From Coriobacteriia bacterium (GTDB lineage: Bacteria > Actinomycetota > Coriobacteriia > Coriobacteriales > UBA8131), in NCBI GenBank assembly GCA_009781525.1, contig WQXZ01000019.1, forward strand, positions 1-16,981: a DNA stretch of 16,981 nucleotides, written 5' to 3'. The notes below the pieces were generated by a model that made no database searches, had not been told where the DNA came from, and saw only the letters and a list, made by a program, of their open reading frames with translations. This document shows positions 1-4,919 of this stretch, one piece after another (position 1 is the stretch's first letter; each line of letters starts with the position of its first letter). Made by a program: the position numbers and the translations under genes.

Positions 1-106
1 CCACCCCCAGCCGCGTTCCGCCCACCCACCCGCTCGCCACCCTGCGCTCGCGGAGCTCGCCTCCACCCCCAGCCGCGTTCCGCCCACTCGCTCGCCACCC
101 TACGCT
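1..106. repeat. G+C-rich degenerate tandem repeat, two copies, noncoding
   Basis: The first 25 bases (1-25) recur exactly at 63-87. A second shared block (CGCTCGCCACCCT, then one variable base, then CGCT) lies at 31-48 and 89-106. The two copies (1-48 and 63-106) differ by a short indel, so the period is 62 in the first half and 58 in the second. The stretch is C-rich and far more G+C-rich than the genes. It shows no plausible reading frame or ribosome binding site. It may continue left of the window. What it does is unknown; a dispersed intergenic repeat family is one possibility. Confidence 0.75.
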
Positions 107-131
107 GCCTGCCAGCAACCCCCACCGCACC

Positions 132-144
132 CGCGCCTAGCGCG
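132..144. other. Short perfect hairpin at the end of the G+C-rich block
   Basis: CGCGC (132-136) and GCGCG (140-144) are perfect reverse complements around the 3-base loop CTA. The hairpin sits at the junction between the G+C-rich repeat and the normal-composition punA leader. There is no T tract, so I do not call it a terminator. Confidence 0.35.
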
Positions 145-165
145 AGATGCCGACAAATCATCCTG

Positions 166-174
166 TGCTATCAT
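166..174 (+). promoter_or_regulatory. Candidate extended -10 promoter for punA
   Basis: TGC followed by TATCAT forms an extended -10 element about 36 bases upstream of the punA start at 210. I see no good -35 at 16-18 bases upstream, which is tolerated by extended -10 promoters. If it is used, rsgA, 20 bases downstream of punA, would be co-transcribed. Confidence 0.4.
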
Positions 175-209
175 TGAATTTCAAAACAACACGTCAAGGA
201 GGGCGATAC

Positions 210-1031
210 ATGCCGCTGAAAGATCGTATTCAAGAAGCCGCAGCTTTTATAGCACCTCGAATAGCAGATGCGCCGGACATCGCAATAATCCTGGGCTCTG
301 GACTAGGCGGATTGGCAGAGCTCATCGAAGTCGATACCGCAATAGATTATCAGGTTATCCCGTATTTCAAAGAAAGTGGAGCGCCAGGTCATGAGGGGCG
401 GTTGTTGTTTGGCAAGGTGGCAGGCAAGTCGATTGCCTGCATGCAAGGTCGCTTGCATTACTACGAGGGAAACAGCGCCGAAGACACGGTCTTTCCCCTC
501 CAGGTGCTAAACGCCCTCGGTGCAAAGACCTTGCTGGTGACCAATGCTGCGGGCGGCATCAATACTGAGTTCGAAGTCGGCGACATCATGTTGATCACCG
601 ACCACATCAATCTAACCGGCGCAAGCCCCCTGACCATGGGCGATGAGCAGGGACTGTACGACTTCCTGGACATGTCATATGCCTACACTCCCAAGCTGCA
701 CGAAACCGTCCGAGCTGTCGCCAAGGCGCAGAACCTGACCTTACGCGAAGGAGTTTACCTGGGCCTGCGCGGTCCGAGCTTTGAGACCCCGGCAGAAATA
801 CGGGCTTTCCGCATCTGGGGAGCAGACGCAGTAGGCATGTCGACCATCTTCGAGGTAATAACCGCCAACCAGGTGGGTATGCAGACCATCGGTCTGTCCC
901 TGATTACCAACATGGCCGCCGGAATTCTGGATCAGCCTCTGAGCGGCGAAGAGGTTATGCAAACCGCCGCATTTGCTGCCGAAAAAATGCAGAACCTGGC
1001 ACTCGGCATTCTGTCGGAGCTTAGAACATGA
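210..1031 (+). CDS. punA: Purine nucleoside phosphorylase (trimeric, PNP-I/PunA type)
   Basis: This 273-residue cytoplasmic enzyme should split purine nucleosides with phosphate into free base and ribose-1-phosphate for salvage. Visible family motifs are GSGLGG (29-34, phosphate loop), GHEGRL (60-65), GRLHYYEG (80-87, holding the phosphate-binding Arg and His), NAAGGIN (112-118), SFETPAE (190-196), GADAVGMST (204-212) and LITNMAAGI (231-239, with the base-binding Asn). The frame is open back to 147, but the ATG at 210 has a strong AAGGAGG (196-202) with 7-base spacing and gives the usual family length. One oddity: the His of the usual SHEEV motif, which contacts the ribose 5'-hydroxyl in human PNP (His257), is Gly246 here (LSGEEV). 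rsgA follows after 20 bases, probably in one transcript. Confidence 0.93.
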   Translation: MPLKDRIQEAAAFIAPRIADAPDIAIILGSGLGGLAELIEVDTAIDYQVIPYFKESGAPGHEGRLLFGKVAGKSIACMQGRLHYYEGNSAEDTVFPLQVLNALGAKTLLVTNAAGGINTEFEVGDIMLITDHINLTGASPLTMGDEQGLYDFLDMSYAYTPKLHETVRAVAKAQNLTLREGVYLGLRGPSFETPAEIRAFRIWGADAVGMSTIFEVITANQVGMQTIGLSLITNMAAGILDQPLSGEEVMQTAAFAAEKMQNLALGILSELRT

Positions 1032-1051
1032 GCCACAAAGCTTAAAGCCGC

Positions 1052-1984
1052 ATGAACCTGACTGGGCAACTGATAACGCTCGATCGCACTCTTCCGCTGG
1101 TTAGAATAGGTGGAGAAGATCGCCGTGCTGAATACGCAGCCAGTTTCTCTCGAGACCAAATACGGGTAACCGTCGGTGATTTCTTACAACTGTCACAGAC
1201 CGATAGCGATGCTGCGCCTCAGATAGTCGGAGTATTGCCGCGAACCACTTTGCTGGCGCGTCGTATCTGTCGCGAGCACCCCAGTATTGGCTCTGGGGCG
1301 TTTGAAGAGCATCTGTTGGCAGCGAATTTCGATCGCGTTTTTGTTGTTTGTGCTTTGGGGCGCAATAGCGTTGATCTCGATTACATCGAGCGGCAACTAG
1401 TGGCTGCCTACGAAGGCGGTGGCCAGGTAACGGTGGTTTTGAATAAAACCGATCTAGCCAGGCAGCCAGTAAATGAGCTGGTAGAACAGGTATCCGCGCT
1501 TGCCGAGGATCTTCAGGTAGTTGCCTGCTCGGCAGAGACAGGTGAGGGTATCGAAGATCTCAGAGCGTTGTGTCCTCCTGGCTCAATGAATGTTTTCTTC
1601 GGTCGCTCCGGTGTGGGTAAGTCTACTCTTATCAATGCCCTGATCGGCAGTGAAGTTCTTGCGACTGGTGCCATCCGTGAGCGGGATCACGCTGGCAGGC
1701 ACACAACTGTTGCGCGGCAGATGGTGTTTGCTGATGATCGTTCGTATTTCGACACCCCTGGAGTCAGAAGCATCGGAAACTATCTGCATGAGGTTGGGTT
1801 GGAAGAGGTGTTCACGGATGTTATTGAGCTTGCTGGTCAGTGTCGCTTTCGCGACTGCAAACATGAAATCGAACCAGGCTGTGCAGTACGGCAGGCTATT
1901 GAAAAGGAGACCTTGACTGAGCGCAGACTGCAGTCGTATCAGGCGTTGGCAGCTGAGGTGACAGGCGACGATCAGTTGCCATAG
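1052..1984 (+). CDS. rsgA: Small-subunit ribosome maturation GTPase RsgA (YjeQ/EngC)
   Basis: RsgA is a circularly permuted GTPase that checks late 30S subunit assembly. The 310-residue product shows the diagnostic permuted order: an N-terminal OB-fold region (about 1-65), then G4 NKTD (131-134), G5 SAETG (160-164), G1 GRSGVGKST (184-192), the switch region with HAGRHTT (213-219) and G3 DTPG (234-237). It ends in a zinc knuckle (Cys264, Cys269, His271, Cys277). Length is normal and no key residue is missing. The ATG at 1052 has only a weak upstream AAAG-type site. It follows punA by 20 bases, so it is probably translated from the punA transcript. Downstream lies G+C-rich noncoding DNA with no clear terminator. 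Confidence 0.95.
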   Translation: MNLTGQLITLDRTLPLVRIGGEDRRAEYAASFSRDQIRVTVGDFLQLSQTDSDAAPQIVGVLPRTTLLARRICREHPSIGSGAFEEHLLAANFDRVFVVCALGRNSVDLDYIERQLVAAYEGGGQVTVVLNKTDLARQPVNELVEQVSALAEDLQVVACSAETGEGIEDLRALCPPGSMNVFFGRSGVGKSTLINALIGSEVLATGAIRERDHAGRHTTVARQMVFADDRSYFDTPGVRSIGNYLHEVGLEEVFTDVIELAGQCRFRDCKHEIEPGCAVRQAIEKETLTERRLQSYQALAAEVTGDDQLP

Positions 1985-1985
1985 A

Positions 1986-2070
1986 TGGGGTCAGCCTGCG
2001 TCCTGCTGGGCGGGGGCGGTCACGACGCGGGTGGCACACGGGGTGGCCTGCGGTGCTGCGACCTGCAGCA
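1986..2070. other. G+C-rich noncoding spacer
   Basis: This spacer is about three quarters G+C by eye, against about half in neighbouring genes. No convincing gene, promoter or terminator is visible. Its + strand shares blocks (GGGCGG, CGCGG, GTGG in the same order) with the complement of the tandem repeat at 1-87. The punA-rsgA pair may therefore be flanked by inverted members of one degenerate repeat family. The similarity is patchy and could reflect composition alone. Confidence 0.4.
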
Positions 2071-2087
2071 TAAACGACAATGCATTG

Positions 2088-2094
2088 AAAGGAG
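2088..2094 (+). promoter_or_regulatory. Ribosome binding site fixing a TTG start
   Basis: AAAGGAG lies 6 bases before the TTG at 2101. This ideal spacing decides in favour of the non-ATG start of the PurC-like gene. Confidence 0.7.
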
Positions 2095-2100
2095 CCTGAC

Positions 2101-2970
2101 TTGGCACTTAGAGACACTATACTACCTAGCTACTCAACCGACACATATGATGTCTACGAGCTTGACCAGCAACTGCTTCTGGTTGCCCATGATCGCCTAT
2201 ACATCAACGAACAAAAGATATCCGACCAGATAGAGAACAAAGGTCGCGCCGTGATGCATTTGGCGGTCTATTGGTACGAGCTGTTCGAGGCTATTATCGA
2301 CACCAACTTCGTCTCAGCTGATGTCGCAGATCTACCCAAAGCCTTCGAACCTTACGCTGACGAACTGCACAATCGCTTCATGCTGACAGCCAAGGTTGAT
2401 GAGTACCCGATCAGGGCTCAGGTTTTGGGCTACCTGACAGACCAGGTAATTGACGAGTATCAAAGCACCAGTACTGTCGGAGGTGTCGATACAGAGCCAG
2501 GCTTAGTGCTGAACAGCAAGCTTGAACAGGTAATCTTTATTCCTTACCTGCTGACCGAAGGCAGCAGCACCGGTGAGCAGATAGACCTGTTCAAAACAAT
2601 AGAGCTATTCGAAGCCAGAGACGCTATGGTGCTCTGCTCAAACGCCCTGGAGCTTTACGAGATAATCCATAGTCTAGCTTTATCTTTGGGCGTGGTATTC
2701 GTAGACATTAATCTGCGTTTTGGATCTGTTGACAACCGAGTAGTGCTGGCATCAGTACCCACAGCAGACAACTCGCTACTGTGGCAATCAGAAGTCCTAC
2801 AGGCAGACCAGAAACCAACACTTTATCTCCAGGAAGTCTATGACTGGCTAGCCTCAGACAATAATCAAACCACACAGAAGCAGTTGCTGCCAGCAGCGCT
2901 CAGTGACCTGACTTCCAAGCGCCTGATAGAGCTTAGCGAGACGATTACAAGAGAAAGCCTGGCTGACTGA
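2101..2970 (+). CDS. Degenerate SAICAR synthetase homologue (PurC-like pseudoenzyme)
   Basis: The 289-residue product aligns end to end with PurC/ADE1: LLLVAHDRL (25-33, family LLVATDRI), IENKGRAV (44-51, family IPGKGRVL), a YWYELF helix, SADVADLP (72-79), PIRAQVLGYLT (103-113), VDINLRFG (201-208) and a C-terminal VYDWL (246-250). Almost all active-site signatures are altered. GKVRD is TDTYD; VRGY is VLGY (108-111); GS after YLT is DQ; TPSTK is IPYLL (147-151); GEHDE is SSTGE (155-159); DTKFEFG is DINLRFG (202-208); the DE before the TPDSSRFW loop is AS (217-218); and that loop is TADNSLLW (221-228). The frame is intact with a good ribosome binding site, so this looks like a maintained protein rather than a decaying gene. 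ATP-dependent SAICAR synthesis (CAIR plus aspartate) looks unlikely. The family assignment rests on recalled consensus; the current function is unknown. Confidence 0.75.
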   Translation: MALRDTILPSYSTDTYDVYELDQQLLLVAHDRLYINEQKISDQIENKGRAVMHLAVYWYELFEAIIDTNFVSADVADLPKAFEPYADELHNRFMLTAKVDEYPIRAQVLGYLTDQVIDEYQSTSTVGGVDTEPGLVLNSKLEQVIFIPYLLTEGSSTGEQIDLFKTIELFEARDAMVLCSNALELYEIIHSLALSLGVVFVDINLRFGSVDNRVVLASVPTADNSLLWQSEVLQADQKPTLYLQEVYDWLASDNNQTTQKQLLPAALSDLTSKRLIELSETITRESLAD

Positions 2971-2994
2971 AAGTAAAGCTGAGCTTAAATAAAG

Positions 2995-3031
2995 GGTGGG
3001 CTAACTGCCTAAGCTATCAACATCGCCCATT
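2995..3031 (+). terminator. Weak candidate terminator after the PurC-like gene
   Basis: TGGGC (2997-3001) pairs with GCCCA (3025-3029), with two further G-T pairs and a long 23-base loop. T-rich sequence follows (ATTATTTGCATT). The short stem and long loop make this only suggestive. A promoter starts 30 bases downstream. Confidence 0.25.
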
Positions 3032-3060
3032 ATTATTTGCATTGGCATTAAAATCACGTC

Positions 3061-3088
3061 TTGGCATCTTTGAACAATTTGCTATAGT
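3061..3088 (+). promoter_or_regulatory. Sigma-70-type promoter for the 3118 gene
   Basis: TTGGCA (3061-3066) and TATAGT (3083-3088) are each one mismatch from consensus, with a 16-base spacer. They lie about 30 bases before the ATG at 3118. This may also be the main upstream promoter for purS-purQ-purL, since none stands out between 3880 and 3968. Confidence 0.65.
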
Positions 3089-3117
3089 ACGAAGGTAACC
3101 AATCAAGGAGAACTTCG

Positions 3118-3879
3118 ATGGCACAGCGAAATCCATTAAATGAACGTAACCTCGGTGGTGGCCCTGCTGGCCAGACCCGAAGATCAGCTTCTTCAGTAAA
3201 GCCGGTTTCTGCAGCAGCTGCATCGGTACAGGAAGCCAGAAAACCAGAGACATCAAAAGAGCGCAAAGCTGCTGAGCAAGCCAGAAAAGATAAGATGGCG
3301 AAGAAGGCAGCCGAGCGCCAGCGTAAAGCGGTAAGAAACAGGCAGCTAGAAAGAACCGCCCAGGCAAAAAGCAGAATCGCTCGCGGCGAGATGACAGCCG
3401 AAGAAGCCGAAGCCGAAGCAGCTCTTCCCGAATCAGATGAAGAAGTACAGGCCACTACTTTACTACCTAGAGTCAGGGCTGAAAGAGCAACCGTTACTCC
3501 ACTTACAGAAAACCCACAATTCATCAAATGGCGTCGCTTGAACTGGGTCTGCATGGGTGCAGCAATCGGCTTCATTGCCATGTCGCTACTCAGTATGTAC
3601 ATGTCTGACACAGGCAATGTCAACATGGTATTCGTAGTACCTTCCTACATATTCCTGCTTGCTGTAATAGCAATAGATTTAATCAAGCTACGTCCGATGA
3701 CCAGAACATATCGTGAGCAAGTGAATAATCAGAAAAACAGACTCTCGCCAAAACAGCAAAAACATGCTGCAGCAGAGAAGAATCAAGCAGAGCAGGCTGC
3801 CAAGCAAAAGATGGCAGAAAAAGCAGCTCGTAGACGTGGCAACAAATCGCAAGAACTTAGCGAAGACGTAGATTTATAA
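3118..3879 (+). CDS. Unknown membrane protein with charged Ala/Lys/Glu-rich arms
   Basis: I do not recognise this 253-residue protein. It has a long highly charged N-terminal arm (1-140; KERKAAEQARKDKMAKKAAERQRK-like stretches at about 47-75, then an acidic Ala/Glu run at 91-110). Two hydrophobic helices follow (about 141-161 and 170-190), joined by a short polar loop, and then a basic Gln/Lys/Ala-rich tail (191-253). Both arms probably face the cytoplasm and could be helical or bind nucleic acid. The start is fixed by AAGGAG (3105-3110), 7 bases before ATG, and by a good promoter just upstream. It lies between the PurC-like gene and purS (89-base gap) and may be transcribed with the pur genes. 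Low-complexity helices of this kind also create long shadow frames on the other strand. Confidence 0.8.
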   Translation: MAQRNPLNERNLGGGPAGQTRRSASSVKPVSAAAASVQEARKPETSKERKAAEQARKDKMAKKAAERQRKAVRNRQLERTAQAKSRIARGEMTAEEAEAEAALPESDEEVQATTLLPRVRAERATVTPLTENPQFIKWRRLNWVCMGAAIGFIAMSLLSMYMSDTGNVNMVFVVPSYIFLLAVIAIDLIKLRPMTRTYREQVNNQKNRLSPKQQKHAAAEKNQAEQAAKQKMAEKAARRRGNKSQELSEDVDL

Positions 3880-3956
3880 GGCTTGCATTCAAGCAACAGA
3901 TTTAGAGGGCAGACAGGGTCGCTCATGTTATTCATGTGATTGACCAAACCAACAAC

Positions 3957-3963
3957 AAAGGAG
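3957..3963 (+). promoter_or_regulatory. Ribosome binding site fixing the purS start
   Basis: AAAGGAG ends 5 bases before the ATG at 3969. The frame is open upstream to an ATG at 3936, but that start would put this site inside the coding region and add 11 residues not expected in PurS. Confidence 0.75.
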
Positions 3964-3968
3964 AAGTA

Positions 3969-4202
3969 ATGAAGCGTTTCAACATCTATGTGACCAGTAA
4001 GCCAGTGATTTATGATCCAGCAGGCAAGGCAGCTGAGAATGCTTTGGCTAGAATGAACTTCGAAGGAGTCGAAAGACTTCGCATCGGTAAGTTCATCGAA
4101 ATGGAGTGTGCGGATGAAGTCAGCCTGGCTGATGTTGAGGCAATGTGTGATCGCCTGTTGGCCAATCCGGTAATCGAAGACTACCGGATCGAAGAACAAT
4201 AA
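3969..4202 (+). CDS. purS: FGAM synthase subunit PurS
   Basis: PurS is the small scaffold subunit that joins PurQ and PurL to form formylglycinamidine ribonucleotide synthase in Gram-positive bacteria. The 77-residue product has the usual length. It begins with the typical beta strand (FNIYVTSKPVIYDPAGKA) and carries the GVERLRIGKFIEME strand and the C-terminal NPVIEDYRIEE. It begins the purS-purQ-purL block, with only 9 bases to the first purQ start candidate. The 3880-3968 leader shows only a tiny hairpin (3881-3894) and no recognisable purine riboswitch. No anomaly was seen in the protein. Confidence 0.93.
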   Translation: MKRFNIYVTSKPVIYDPAGKAAENALARMNFEGVERLRIGKFIEMECADEVSLADVEAMCDRLLANPVIEDYRIEEQ

Positions 4203-4211
4203 GGCTGGGGT

Positions 4212-4919
4212 GTGATAGCAGTGAGCGATTTTCGTTTCGGAGTCATAATATTTCCAGGTACCAGCTGCGGCCAGGATGTGGTTCACGCCATCAGACACCT
4301 TGGCTTTGATGCTGACTATGTCTGGCATGCAGACAGCTCTCTCGATGGCTTTGACGCAGTAGTCATTCCCAGCGGAGCATCCTACGGCAACTACCTGCGC
4401 AGCGGAGCAATAGCCAGCCATTCGCCGATCATGGAAGCTGTCAAAGACTATGCCGAACTGGGCAAACCCGTACTGGGCATTAGCAACGGATTTCAGATTC
4501 TGACCGAAGCAGGGCTTTTACCAGGCGAGATGCTGCAGAACAAAAGTGTCAAATACGTCAGTAAGAGCGTTCAGATATCTGTACAGAATAACTCGTGTCA
4601 GTGGTTGGATATTGCGCCAGGTACAGAGCTGACACTACCGATCAGCCACGGATTCGGCAGCTTCTACGTCGACCAGGACACCCTTAAAGAAATGGAAGCA
4701 AATGGGCAGATCGTTTTGTGCTACGCGCAATGCGACTGCGCTGCAGCAGATCAAGAAGATGCTTCATGCAGCCTGGATAGCATTGCAGCTGTCAGCAACA
4801 GGCAAGGAAACGTCTTGGGTATGATGCCATATCCAGAGCGGGTAACCGATGGTATCGCTGGAACAGATGGCGGCGCATTCTTCAGTGCAATAGTCAAACA
4901 TATAAAGGAAGTAGCATGA
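4212..4919 (+). CDS. purQ: FGAM synthase subunit PurQ with lost glutaminase residues
   Basis: PurQ is the class I glutaminase that feeds ammonia to PurL. The 235-residue product aligns throughout with family members: FGVIIFPG, HAIRHLGFDADYVWH, SYGNYLRSGAIA, KPVLGISNGFQILTEAGLLPG, GNVLGMMPYPER. The catalytic machinery is missing. The nucleophile Cys of GVCNGFQ is Ser91 (codon AGC at 4482-4484). The catalytic His of PHPER is Tyr207 (TAT at 4830-4832); the triad Glu (209) remains. HGEG is HGFG (146-149), PGGFSYGDYLRCG is PSGASYGNYLRSG, and the region around 168-190 carries an unusual Cys/Ala-rich insert. No frameshift is visible. Start is GTG 4212 (AAGG 7 bases upstream) or GTG 4221; numbering uses the former. 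It overlaps purL by ATGA. Glutamine hydrolysis is unlikely; a structural role in the PurL complex is my inference. Confidence 0.92.
   Translation: MIAVSDFRFGVIIFPGTSCGQDVVHAIRHLGFDADYVWHADSSLDGFDAVVIPSGASYGNYLRSGAIASHSPIMEAVKDYAELGKPVLGISNGFQILTEAGLLPGEMLQNKSVKYVSKSVQISVQNNSCQWLDIAPGTELTLPISHGFGSFYVDQDTLKEMEANGQIVLCYAQCDCAAADQEDASCSLDSIAAVSNRQGNVLGMMPYPERVTDGIAGTDGGAFFSAIVKHIKEVA

Noticed and set aside
1..106. CRISPR array or origin iterons in the left-edge repeat
   Set aside because: There are only two copies, no regular spacers, no A+T-rich tract and no DnaA boxes nearby.
1985..2233. 82-residue + strand frame after rsgA
   Set aside because: It crosses the G+C-rich spacer, has no good ribosome site and overlaps the PurC-like gene, whose frame shows clear family similarity.
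2101..2970. Annotating this gene simply as functional purC
   Set aside because: The fold-level pattern fits, but the ATP- and substrate-binding signatures are replaced at many positions, so a plain purC label would mislead.
3054..3626. 190-residue - strand frame opposite the 3118 membrane protein gene
   Set aside because: It is an antisense shadow of a low-complexity Ala/Lys/Glu-rich gene, with no ribosome site and with the + strand promoter elements inside it.
3880..3968. Possible purine riboswitch upstream of purS
   Set aside because: Only a 5-bp hairpin (3881-3894) is seen in 89 bases. The conserved purine aptamer core is not recognisable.
3783..4421. 212-residue - strand frame opposite purS and purQ
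   Set aside because: Antisense shadow; purS on the + strand is unmistakable and well spaced to its ribosome site.
4212..4919. Frameshift or sequencing error as the cause of the PurQ active-site changes
   Set aside because: The frame is continuous, flanking motif residues are intact on both sides, and the substitutions are several separate codons.
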